From an uncultured Desulfofustis sp. (GTDB lineage Bacteria > Desulfobacterota > Desulfobulbia > Desulfobulbales > Desulfocapsaceae): a stretch of DNA of 34,263 bases. The position numbers were made by a program, and so were the translations under genes. Every line of letters starts with the position of its first letter. Position 1 is the first letter of the stretch. The stretch lies in NCBI GenBank assembly GCA_905479735.1, contig CAJQNS010000087.1:1-34263 (forward strand), read 5' to 3'. The notes beneath the pieces are model-generated. The model saw only the letters and a list, made by a program, of their open reading frames with translations, was not told where the DNA came from and made no database searches. Positions 24,719-33,834 of the stretch are shown piece by piece.

Positions 24719-25495
24719 TCAGTCCATATGGAGCCCACCGTTGATGTCAATAATTTCCCCGGTGATAAAACCAGAAAGTGGAGAGACCAGGAAGCTGACC
24801 ACATGAGCCACCTCTTCTGGCTCACAGAAGCGGCCCACGGGAATCTGTTCCAGCAGCCGTTGCTGCTGATCTTCACTTAAAAAATCGGTAATCATCGGCG
24901 TTCTGATGTAGGCCGGGGCAATACCGTTGGCCGTCACCCCATGGGCTGCAGCTTCCCTCGCGATCGACAGGGTCAGGGCGGTAAGTCCACCCTTGGAGGT
25001 GGTGTAGGACGTTCCTGCTGTCAAGCCTCCGGTTTTCATGGCCAGTGAGCTGATATTGACAATCCGTCCCCAGCCTTTTGCTTTCATGGAGTCAAGCCAC
25101 TCGCGACAGAGATAGAAGGCGCCGTCCAGGTTGACCGAGAGCAGCTTCCGCCACTCGGCGTCATCGGTCTCGGACAGTTTATTGTTGGACAGCAGCCCCG
25201 CATTGTTGACCAGCACGGAGACCTCGCCATGCTGCTGCCTGATCTCTTGTGATACCGCCTTTATCTGTTCAGAGCTGCTGATGTCAAGGGCAACAGGTAT
25301 AGCTGCGGAGCCGAGCGCTTCAGCCTGACTCGCTAGCTTCTGCTGATCAAGATCAACCATGATTACTCGATAATCGTCGTCAATAAGAGCCCTGGCCGTT
25401 GCCAGACCGAGCACCCCCGAGGCGCCGGTGACCAGGGCCAGTTTCTGGTCATCACCTTTCAGGCCCGGTAAAGAACTGCTTTTAGGCGCTGCCAT
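24719..25495 (-). CDS. SDR oxidoreductase, likely uronate-pathway ketoacid reductase (KduD- or UxuB-like role)
   Basis: The 258-residue protein is a classical SDR: LVTGASGVLGLA (21-32), VNNAGL (97-102), ISSLAMK with the catalytic Ser at about 149-150, and Tyr164/Lys168 in SYTTSKGG. Asp48-Leu-Asp50 after the second strand (MVDLDQQK) indicates NAD(H). Its start overlaps the stop of kduI by one base (TAATG), so both are translated together. By position it would be KduD, which interconverts 2,5-diketo-3-deoxygluconate and 2-keto-3-deoxygluconate; the sequence itself is FabG-like rather than close to E. coli KduD. SDR-type fructuronate reductases also exist, so fructuronate to mannonate is an alternative role. 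Confidence 0.8.
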   Translation of the reverse strand: MAAPKSSSLPGLKGDDQKLALVTGASGVLGLATARALIDDDYRVIMVDLDQQKLASQAEALGSAAIPVALDISSSEQIKAVSQEIRQQHGEVSVLVNNAGLLSNNKLSETDDAEWRKLLSVNLDGAFYLCREWLDSMKAKGWGRIVNISSLAMKTGGLTAGTSYTTSKGGLTALTLSIAREAAAHGVTANGIAPAYIRTPMITDFLSEDQQQRLLEQIPVGRFCEPEEVAHVVSFLVSPLSGFITGEIIDINGGLHMD

Positions 25496-26325
25496 TATCT
25501 CAAAGTCTCCATGGCGACATGGTCCATATCGTCGAAATCCTGATTCTCGCCCGCCATTCCCCAGATAAACGAGTAAGCGGCTGTACCGACACCGCTATGG
25601 ATTGACCAGCTCGGCGAGATTACCGCCTGGTGATTCCTCAGAACCACGTGTCTGGTTTCATCCGGCTCACCCATAAGGTGGAAAACACACTGGTTGTCCT
25701 CTATGCCAAAGTAGAAATAAGCCTCCATGCGCCGCTGATGCGTGTGGGTCGGCATGGTATTCCAGACCGAACCCGGCTCCAACACAGTCATGCCCATTAC
25801 CAGCTGACAGCTTTTAGCCCCACCGGGATGGATGTATTTGTTGATTGTCCGGTGGTTGCTGGTGAGTGGTTCACCCAGCACTACCGGCTCAACATCGGCA
25901 CCATTGATTTTCACCGATTCATACCGCTTATGGGCCGGCGCACTGAGCATATAGAAGCGGGCCGGGTTAGTGTGGTCGATGCTGCTGAACTCTATTGACT
26001 CAACCCCCATACCCAGATAGAGACCGTCTCGGTTAGCTATTTCGAACTCCACACCATCACCTTTTACCCTACCGTCACCTCCGACATTAATCAGCCCGAG
26101 TTCCCTGCGTTCAAGCAGATAGGAGGCGCCTATTATTTCGGGATCAATGTCCAGACTCAGGGGGTTCAGAGGGCAGATACCGCCAATGATGAGACGGTCG
26201 AAAAACGAATAGACCAGTTTCGGCCGATCCGGGATGAACAGATCGGTAATCAGGAATTGATCCCTGACCTCTTCGGTATCAAACATCAGGAAATGATCCG
26301 GATGGACCGGGTGTCTGATTTCCAT
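25495..26325 (-). CDS. kduI: 5-dehydro-4-deoxy-D-glucuronate isomerase
   Basis: The 276-residue protein matches KduI throughout, from EIRHPVHPDHF at the start to FSSIDHTNPARFYMLSAPAH and the metal site THTHQRRMEAYFYF. The ligands align with E. coli KduI with an offset of two: His194, His196, Glu201 and His243. KduI converts 5-keto-4-deoxyuronate to 2,5-diketo-3-deoxygluconate after lyase cleavage of pectin, alginate-like or GAG-type polymers; E. coli KduI can also act on intact hexuronates. ACGGAG lies 7-8 bases before the ATG. It is in one transcript with kdgF (48 bases upstream) and the SDR gene. Confidence 0.96.
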   Translation of the reverse strand: MEIRHPVHPDHFLMFDTEEVRDQFLITDLFIPDRPKLVYSFFDRLIIGGICPLNPLSLDIDPEIIGASYLLERRELGLINVGGDGRVKGDGVEFEIANRDGLYLGMGVESIEFSSIDHTNPARFYMLSAPAHKRYESVKINGADVEPVVLGEPLTSNHRTINKYIHPGGAKSCQLVMGMTVLEPGSVWNTMPTHTHQRRMEAYFYFGIEDNQCVFHLMGEPDETRHVVLRNHQAVISPSWSIHSGVGTAAYSFIWGMAGENQDFDDMDHVAMETLR

Positions 26326-26373
26326 CTTGGTCTCCGTATAGAGAGTTTTAAAAATCTTCTGCCGGTTGCCGGC

Positions 26374-26709
26374 TTACTTCAAAAAATCCTCCCGCAACGG
26401 CGTAAAACAGTCCACCAGCCTGACCTGCTCTGTCAGGAGCTGCACGGTGTGAGGCACGTCCGGTGGTACAGTGAACATGTCTCCCGGACCGAGCTTTTCT
26501 TGTTCGTCCCCGATATGTACAACAAGTTCACCGGTCACCACATAGGACATCTGTTCATGCGGGTGGGAGTGGGGTGGATCAGGCTCTGAAGTCGGCCCGT
26601 CATTGAAATCGATGACCACCATCATCAGCTTGTCGGTATGTCCCAGGTAGCGTTCACGTCTCTCACCAATTGACTCGCGCGCTTCTTTGCCATGTTTGAT
26701 GAATCCCAT
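26374..26709 (-). CDS. kdgF: Cupin 4,5-unsaturated uronate linearising enzyme
   Basis: The 111-residue cupin has the KdgF pattern: HSHPHEQMSYVVTGE and PPDVPHTVQL, ending in DCFTPLREDFLK, which is characteristic. Metal ligands would be His47, His49, Gln53 and His87, the positions known for KdgF. KdgF catalyses ring opening of 4,5-unsaturated monouronates to the linear ketouronate used by KduI. The start at 26709 follows an excellent GAGGAGGAAGAG ribosome-binding site; an upstream in-frame start adds an unrelated 29-residue tail. It is the first gene of the minus-strand kdgF-kduI-SDR unit. Confidence 0.93.
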   Translation of the reverse strand: MGFIKHGKEARESIGERRERYLGHTDKLMMVVIDFNDGPTSEPDPPHSHPHEQMSYVVTGELVVHIGDEQEKLGPGDMFTVPPDVPHTVQLLTEQVRLVDCFTPLREDFLK

Positions 26710-26976
26710 CTCTTCCTCCTCGTCCAATTGTTCCCGTTTGGGATGAAATGATTTTGAGTTCAAACTACAACGGCTCCCTTGCGCCGATAGGCGCATGGGC
26801 GGAAAATATCATAGCAATCTCAGCCCATATAGTATAGAAATTAATAGTATTGATACATCATTTTTCATCTGGCAGAGACCCGCATTTCTGCTTCACCCCC
26901 AGTTCGCCATCGAATCGAAATTTCATAATAGGCCTGATCTTAGATCATCTGGAAGAATTAACGGAGAAATGGGACA
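26710..26976. promoter_or_regulatory. Divergent promoter region of the two uronate operons
   Basis: This 267-base region drives kdgF to the left and the URO-D-family gene to the right. It contains two perfect small palindromes, TGCGCC-GATA-GGCGCA (26780-26795) and TGATCT-T-AGATCA (26935-26947), and an AT-rich core at 26827-26870 with TATAGT/TATACT elements. The segment with GTATTGATACA (26847-26857) shares the GATACA half-site and spacing of the LacI-type operator at 20279-20298. Exact promoters could not be fixed. Confidence 0.5.
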
Positions 26977-28149
26977 ATGAACTCCAATCAACGAGTTGCC
27001 AAGGTCTTTGCAGGTGAAGTTCCCGATCGCGTGCCAATCGGTGAATTCGCCATTGATTTCGATACCATCGAGAAAATCATCGGCCGCCCCACCTACTTGA
27101 GGGCAAAAGCCAAATCCAAGGTAGCCTTCTGGGAGAACCGGCATGATGAAGTGATAGAAAGCTATACCAAAGACCATATCGAGCTTCATGAAAAGCTAGG
27201 CTTCGACATCATCAATTTTCCCATGGCAACCTGGGCGATTCCCGCTCCCACCGATACACCACCTCCCAAACGACTCAACGCCAACACCTGGGAAGACAGG
27301 GAGGGCAGAGTTTTCAAATACTCGGAAATCACCCACGACGTGGTCTGTATCGAGGACCCGATTGCCGAAAAGACTCTGTACACCATGGATCACGAAGTTC
27401 TCGCCGAGGTTGAGGATGTGGACCGCATGCTGCTGCCCGATGAACCGGCTGGGATTGATCCGCGCTCGTGGGAAATTCTCGACACCGTGATCGAACATTT
27501 TGCCGGCCGCAAGTTCATCATAGGACCCTCGGGCGGGGAGATCGGTATCGTCCTGCAAGGCGGGATGGAACAGGGCATGATGGCCCTGATCACGAAAAGA
27601 GATTTTATTGAGTCTGCGACAAAATATCTCCTTGAAAAGCAGAACCGGCTGGACCGCAAGATGATTCACCCGAAGAGCGATGCGATCATCTGGGGTGCTG
27701 ACTTTGCTTTCAACTCGGGTGGCTTCATCAGTCCACAGATGTTTCGCGACCTGTTTTTCGAAGCCAACAAGGCCAGGGTTGACAACGTCAAGGAGCAACA
27801 CGGCAAATATGTGGTCAAACATTGTTGCGGCAACGTCAATCAGTTCCTCGACCTGTTCGTCGAACTCGGCTACGACTGCTATCAGTCGATCCAGCAGTCG
27901 GCTGGGATGGATCTTGGGGATGTCAAAGAACGGATCGGCGATAAAATGGTCCTCTGGGGAGGAGTTCCCGTAGAACTGATTATCGGCGGCACCATGGATG
28001 AGGTTCGTCGAGAGGTAAGAACGGCCATGGACAAGGCCAAGGATAACGGCCGTTTTATAATGGGCACCACTCATACCATCGCCGTAGGCTCCAACTATGA
28101 CAATTTTATGGCCATGGTTGATGAGTACCATCAATGCTGCGATTATTAA
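26977..28149 (+). CDS. Uroporphyrinogen-decarboxylase-fold protein (possible methyltransferase), first gene of the uronate operon
   Basis: The 390-residue protein has the URO-D/MtaA fold signature: NSNQRVAKVFAGEVPDRVPIGEF at the start, IWGADFAFNSGGFISPQMFRDLF, and KHCCGN (His282, Cys283, Cys284), then LWGGVP and GRFIMGTTHTI (His366). In corrinoid methyltransferases of this fold a His-x-Cys plus a later Cys bind zinc; here His282/Cys284 fit the first part and a Cys is missing later, where His366 could substitute. It is not HemE (no substrate-binding RPAWxMRQAG motif). Position at the head of a uronate operon suggests a role in sugar-acid breakdown, for example removal of O-methyl groups, but this is speculation. 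GGAG precedes the ATG. Confidence 0.85.
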   Translation: MNSNQRVAKVFAGEVPDRVPIGEFAIDFDTIEKIIGRPTYLRAKAKSKVAFWENRHDEVIESYTKDHIELHEKLGFDIINFPMATWAIPAPTDTPPPKRLNANTWEDREGRVFKYSEITHDVVCIEDPIAEKTLYTMDHEVLAEVEDVDRMLLPDEPAGIDPRSWEILDTVIEHFAGRKFIIGPSGGEIGIVLQGGMEQGMMALITKRDFIESATKYLLEKQNRLDRKMIHPKSDAIIWGADFAFNSGGFISPQMFRDLFFEANKARVDNVKEQHGKYVVKHCCGNVNQFLDLFVELGYDCYQSIQQSAGMDLGDVKERIGDKMVLWGGVPVELIIGGTMDEVRREVRTAMDKAKDNGRFIMGTTHTIAVGSNYDNFMAMVDEYHQCCDY

Positions 28150-28229
28150 TGAAGATATGGGCTGTTCTCTGCAATCAGTCTACTTTCTGCCTGTAAAACA
28201 ACGATCGATGTACAAGAGGGGGTAAGACC

Positions 28230-29486
28230 ATGACATCTGGATTCGGGTCAGCCGAGGCAATACTGTCTTCTGAAGAGATAAGAGAAATCGTCGCCGCCGC
28301 CCTGCCCGAGAGCAAAACCCGCAACAAGCGACTACTGGTTCTGACGCCGGACACGACTCGAACCTGCCCATTACCTGAAATGGTGCGGGCCCTGCAGGAC
28401 GTCGCCGGCAGTGTGGCGGCTCGACTTGATTTTATGATCGCCCTGGGCACCCACACTCCCCTGGCCGATGAGAAAATCCTGGAACTTTACGGTATTGAGG
28501 AGGACCAGCGGAGCAGCTTTGCCAACAGTTCATTTCTCAACCACCGCTGGGACCTCGACGAGACCATGACCCGAATCGGCTGGATCGAATCAGAAGAGAT
28601 CGAACACTTATCCGGCGGCAGGCTCAAAGAAAGGGTTCCGGTGGATATCAATCGGGCCATTTTCGACTACGACCTGATAGTGATCTGCGGCCCGGTATTC
28701 CCGCATGAAGTCGTTGGTTATTCGGGCGGAGCCAAATATCTATTCCCCGGAATTTCCGGTGGGGAATTTCTCCACGCCTTCCACTGGCTCGGTGCGGTGG
28801 TGACCTGTGCCGGAACCATCGGCATTAAACACACACCGGTGCGCGAAGTGATAAACAGAGCAATGGATCTAATAGATACCGAGGTCTGCTGCCTGTCGAT
28901 GGTAGTCAAAACCCAGAGTGAGCTGTACGGGCTTTACGCCGGGGACTACAAAGAAGCCTGGTCTGCTGCCGCGGATCTCTCCGAGCAGGTCCATGTGGTT
29001 GAAAAAAAACGGGCCTACCCGACTGTGTTTGGGGTATGTCCGCCGATGTATGATGAAATATGGACCGGCGGTAAAGTCATGTACAAGCTTGAACAGGTGG
29101 TGGCGGACGGCGGCAAACTGATAATTTACGCCCCCCACATAACCGAAGTTTCAAGAACCTGGGGAGCGGATATCGAACGGATCGGCTATCATGTCGTCGA
29201 CTTTTTTTTGGAACAACCCGGCAAATTCTCCGACATCCCCCGCGGTGTGCTGGCCCACTCGACCCACGTGAGGGGTACGGGGGTAATGAAAGACGGCATC
29301 GAAAAACCACGGATCGAGGTCGTTATAGCCTCCCAAATACCCCCCGAAACCTGTGCAAAGATAAACCTCGGGTATCTGGACCCTGACACTATCAACCCCG
29401 ACGAATTCAGGAACCGTGAAGCAGAAGGAGTCCTCTTCGTCGAGAAGGCCGGAGAAATTCTGCATCGGGTAAAAAAAAGCCTTTAG
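28230..29486 (+). CDS. LarA-family nickel-pincer-dependent 2-hydroxyacid epimerase, probable D-gluconate/D-mannonate 2-epimerase
   Basis: The 418-residue protein belongs to the LarA (lactate racemase) superfamily: DTTR (Asp41, Arg44), GTHTPLAD (His75), PHEVVGYSGGAKYLFPG (His159, Lys169) and His185 in AFHW. The spacings His159-Lys169 (10) and Lys169-His185 (16) equal those of the catalytic and NPN-cofactor-binding residues His174, Lys184 and His200 of Lactobacillus LarA. LarA relatives include lactate, malate and phenyllactate racemases and a D-gluconate 2-epimerase. Here uxaC, gntK and gnd follow directly, which favours mannonate/gluconate epimerisation. The cofactor genes larB, larC and larE are not in the window. 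AGAGGGGG is a strong ribosome-binding site before the ATG. Confidence 0.87.
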   Translation: MTSGFGSAEAILSSEEIREIVAAALPESKTRNKRLLVLTPDTTRTCPLPEMVRALQDVAGSVAARLDFMIALGTHTPLADEKILELYGIEEDQRSSFANSSFLNHRWDLDETMTRIGWIESEEIEHLSGGRLKERVPVDINRAIFDYDLIVICGPVFPHEVVGYSGGAKYLFPGISGGEFLHAFHWLGAVVTCAGTIGIKHTPVREVINRAMDLIDTEVCCLSMVVKTQSELYGLYAGDYKEAWSAAADLSEQVHVVEKKRAYPTVFGVCPPMYDEIWTGGKVMYKLEQVVADGGKLIIYAPHITEVSRTWGADIERIGYHVVDFFLEQPGKFSDIPRGVLAHSTHVRGTGVMKDGIEKPRIEVVIASQIPPETCAKINLGYLDPDTINPDEFRNREAEGVLFVEKAGEILHRVKKSL

Positions 29487-29496
29487 TGGAGAAGTT

Positions 29497-30921
29497 ATGA
29501 AACCATTTCTTTCTGAAGATTTCCTGCTTGAAACCGAAAGTGGACAAAGGCTCTATCACGAATTTGCCGCCTCCATGCCCATTTTCGATTATCACTGCCA
29601 CCTGCCGGTGCAGGAAATCGCTGAAAATAAAAAGTTCGACAATTTGACCGCCATCTGGCTGAACGGAGATCATTATAAGTGGCGAGCCATGAGAGCCAAC
29701 GGCGTCGACGAACACTACATTACCGGCGCCGCTTCTGATCGAGAAAAATTCCGGGCCTGGGCAGAAACGGTCCCCCAAACCCTGAGGAATCCGCTTTATC
29801 ACTGGACCCATCTTGAGCTGAAAAAGCCGTTTGGCATCACCGATGTCCTGCTCGACGGTGAGAGCGCCGATGATATCTACGATCGCTGCGCAGAGCTCCT
29901 TCAAGGTGATGAATTTTCGACCCGCGGAATCCTCACCCGGATGAACGTCAGGGTGGTGTGCACCACCGACGATCCACTGGACACCCTGCAGTTTCATCAG
30001 CAGATTGCCGACGACCCATCCTTTACCATTAAGGTCCTGCCCGCCTACCGACCGGACAAGGCCATGGCGGTCGAGGAGTTGCACAGCTTCAATCAATGGC
30101 TCGATGCCCTCGGAGTCATCACCGGCAGCGATATCGCCAGCTATCGGCAGCTTCTGGAAGCACTGGACGCCCGCCACCAATTTTTCCATGAGATGGGCTG
30201 CAGGCTCTCTGACCACGGTATCGAAAAACCCTATTGCAAAAACGCCACCGAGGCCGAGATTGCAGATATTTTTATAAAGGCACGCCAGAACAAAAGCCTT
30301 GAGGCAGATGAAATAATGAAGTTCAAGTCGGCAATGCTCTTTGAGCTTGCTGTGATGGACGCTGAAAAAGGTTGGACTCAGCAGTTCCATTTTGGCGCCA
30401 TCAGAAATGTCAATACCCGGGCCTTCAACGAGCTTGGTCCCGATACGGGTTACGATTCAATCGGCGATTTTGACATGGCTGTCTCACTGGCCGGGTTTCT
30501 CGACCGCCTCGAAGAGCAGGAGAAACTGGCCAAAACGGTATTGTATAATATCAACCCCCGTGACAATGAAATGATTGCTGCCATGATCGGTAATTTTCAG
30601 GACTCCAGTGTCCCCGGAAAAATGCAGTTTGGCTCCGGTTGGTGGTACAACGACCAGAAAGACGGCATGGAGAAGCAGATCAATGCACTCTCCAACCTGG
30701 GATTGCTCTCCCGCTTCGTTGGCATGCTCACCGACTCACGCTCGTTTCTGAGCTATCCGCGCCATGAATATTTTCGTCGCATCCTCTGCAATCTTTTCGG
30801 ACGCGACATGGAGAACGGGGAGCTGCCCTCAGATTTCGAGCTGGTGGGAAGGATTATCGGAGATATCTGTTACCGAAATGCAGTCAGCTATTTCGGTATC
30901 GACCCTGAAGAGAAATCATGA
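29497..30921 (+). CDS. uxaC: Uronate (glucuronate/galacturonate) isomerase
   Basis: The 474-residue protein matches UxaC from its start (MKPFLSEDFLLETESGQRLYHEFA) through the amidohydrolase-fold motif IFDYHCHLP (His33, His35), NGDHYKWRAMRANGVDE and LTDSRSFLSYPRHEYFRRILC. It converts D-glucuronate to D-fructuronate and D-galacturonate to D-tagaturonate in the cytoplasm. It lies 10 bases after the LarA-type gene with GGAG before the ATG, and its stop overlaps the gntK start (ATGA). It is the entry enzyme for saturated hexuronates in this cluster. Confidence 0.97.
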   Translation: MKPFLSEDFLLETESGQRLYHEFAASMPIFDYHCHLPVQEIAENKKFDNLTAIWLNGDHYKWRAMRANGVDEHYITGAASDREKFRAWAETVPQTLRNPLYHWTHLELKKPFGITDVLLDGESADDIYDRCAELLQGDEFSTRGILTRMNVRVVCTTDDPLDTLQFHQQIADDPSFTIKVLPAYRPDKAMAVEELHSFNQWLDALGVITGSDIASYRQLLEALDARHQFFHEMGCRLSDHGIEKPYCKNATEAEIADIFIKARQNKSLEADEIMKFKSAMLFELAVMDAEKGWTQQFHFGAIRNVNTRAFNELGPDTGYDSIGDFDMAVSLAGFLDRLEEQEKLAKTVLYNINPRDNEMIAAMIGNFQDSSVPGKMQFGSGWWYNDQKDGMEKQINALSNLGLLSRFVGMLTDSRSFLSYPRHEYFRRILCNLFGRDMENGELPSDFELVGRIIGDICYRNAVSYFGIDPEEKS

Positions 30922-31405
30922 TTATCGTCATCATAGGCCCGATGGGCTGTGGAAAGACCACGGTCGGTGAACTGCTGGCCGAGAGATTGAGCTGGACCTT
31001 TGCCGACGCCGATGATTTTCATCCGCCGGAGAATGTCGAAAAGATGCGGCAGGGAATTCCGCTCGATGACGATGACCGGTTTGGCTGGCTGGCCAGCCTG
31101 CGCACTCATATCGAAGAGCAGATACAACGGGACAAAAATCTTATATTGGCCTGTTCGGCTTTGAAACATTCCTACCGCGAGATCCTGGGTATCGATCAGA
31201 GACGGATCATCTCGGTTTATCTCAAAGGATCATTCGAACTGCTGCAGGAGAGAATAGCAAAAAGAAGTCACCAATACATGAACGAATCGCTGCTCCTGAG
31301 TCAGCTGCAGACTATGGAGGAGCCTTTCGGGGGGCTGATCGTTTCCATCGATCAGACACCGGAGATGATCTGCAGCGAAATTATCAATGAGCTTGGAATA
31401 CAATC

Positions 31406-31409
<4 letters not shown>
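30918..31409 (+). CDS. gntK: Gluconokinase
   Basis: The 163-residue protein is a P-loop kinase with Walker A GPMGCGKT (7-14) and the gluconokinase signature DADDFHPPENVEKMRQGIPLDDDDR (30-54), followed by ACSALKHSYR. It phosphorylates D-gluconate to 6-phosphogluconate with ATP. Length is typical of the GntK/IdnK family. It overlaps uxaC upstream and gnd downstream by ATGA junctions, so gluconate must be an intermediate of the same pathway. This strongly supports gluconate being formed from uronate in this organism. Confidence 0.96.
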
Positions 31410-32857
<1,448 letters not shown>

Positions 32858-32877
32858 GGTCATCTGTCTGAAAGGTT

Positions 32878-33816
32878 ATGAACAGGCTGCTTATACTCGA
32901 TGATGAGGCTCCGGTCTACGAAGCTGAGTTGCGAAAAAGAAATCTTCCCGACCTGGATATCGTCATCGCAGTAAACGAATTGGAGGCAGAACCTTATCTG
33001 TCAGAGGTGGAAATCATCTTCGGAATACCGCGACTGGTTGCCGGAGTATTGGATAGAACTCCACGCCTGAGATGGGTTCAGTCCACCTACGCCGGGATTG
33101 AACAGCTGTGTCGACCCGACCTGCCCCGAACCTACCTGCTCACCGGGATCAAGGATCTGTTCGGCTCGTTCATGCGCGAGTATGTGTTCACCTATATCCT
33201 GGCCAGAGAACGGTCCCTCCTCCAGGTCCATCGAAACCAAATAGACAAGGTCTGGTCCCGGATCAGTTACCGAAGTCTTGCTGATGTTACCATCGGTATA
33301 ATCGGACTCGGTTCGATTGGTAGAGAAATAGCCAGGACCGCCCGTCATTTCAATATGCGGGTCCTCGGACTAAAGCGGACCCCCGGGCAGCCTGATTGCG
33401 TTGATCGTCTCTTTGTAGTTGGTGAAATTGAGGAATTCCTGCCCCAGCTGGATTATTTGGTTCTCGTCCTTCCCGATACCGCCGAGAGCAGACACTTCAT
33501 TAGCGAAAGAGAATTGCGCATGATGAATTCCCGGTCCGTGTTAATCAACGTCGGCAGGGGCAGCAGCGTCAAGCAGCAGGACCTTATCCAGGCTCTGGAA
33601 ACGGGACAGATAGGCGGCGCGGTACTCGATGTATTCGAACAAGAGCCTCTGCCTGCCCAGAGTCCGCTCTGGGCCATGGACAATGTAGTGATAACCCCCC
33701 ACAACTCAGCCTATTCATTCCCCGATCAGGTGACTGAGATTTTTAGCGCCAACTATGCTCGTTATCTGGCTGATTCAGCCCTGAACTATCCCGTCGATTT
33801 CGATCTGGGGTATTAA
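32878..33816 (+). CDS. D-isomer-specific 2-hydroxyacid dehydrogenase (GhrA-like)
   Basis: The 312-residue protein has the NAD-binding loop IGLGSIGREIA (142-152) and the catalytic triad of the family: Arg227 (NVGRGSS), Glu256 (FEQEP) and His275 (TPHNSAY). PRLRWVQSTYAGIEQL is typical of the GhrA-like glyoxylate/hydroxypyruvate reductase branch. It lies 20 bases after gnd and is likely in the same operon. Substrate could be a 2-keto sugar acid, glyoxylate or hydroxypyruvate; a role as the missing fructuronate reductase is less likely because that keto group is not next to the carboxylate. Confidence 0.9.
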   Translation: MNRLLILDDEAPVYEAELRKRNLPDLDIVIAVNELEAEPYLSEVEIIFGIPRLVAGVLDRTPRLRWVQSTYAGIEQLCRPDLPRTYLLTGIKDLFGSFMREYVFTYILARERSLLQVHRNQIDKVWSRISYRSLADVTIGIIGLGSIGREIARTARHFNMRVLGLKRTPGQPDCVDRLFVVGEIEEFLPQLDYLVLVLPDTAESRHFISERELRMMNSRSVLINVGRGSSVKQQDLIQALETGQIGGAVLDVFEQEPLPAQSPLWAMDNVVITPHNSAYSFPDQVTEIFSANYARYLADSALNYPVDFDLGY

Positions 33817-33834
33817 CCCCCTGCAACCAACGCC

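Noticed and set aside
27196-28134. 312-codon minus-strand open frame
   Set aside because: It lies inside the URO-D-family gene on the opposite strand and has no family features; high-GC wobble positions create such frames.
28230-29486. Lactate racemase as a function
   Set aside because: The family is right, but no lactate permease, lactate dehydrogenase or lar maturation genes are near, while gluconate and uronate genes are directly linked.
29407-30390. 327-codon minus-strand open frame
   Set aside because: It is antisense to uxaC and the end of the LarA-type gene, both of which are certain by motif.
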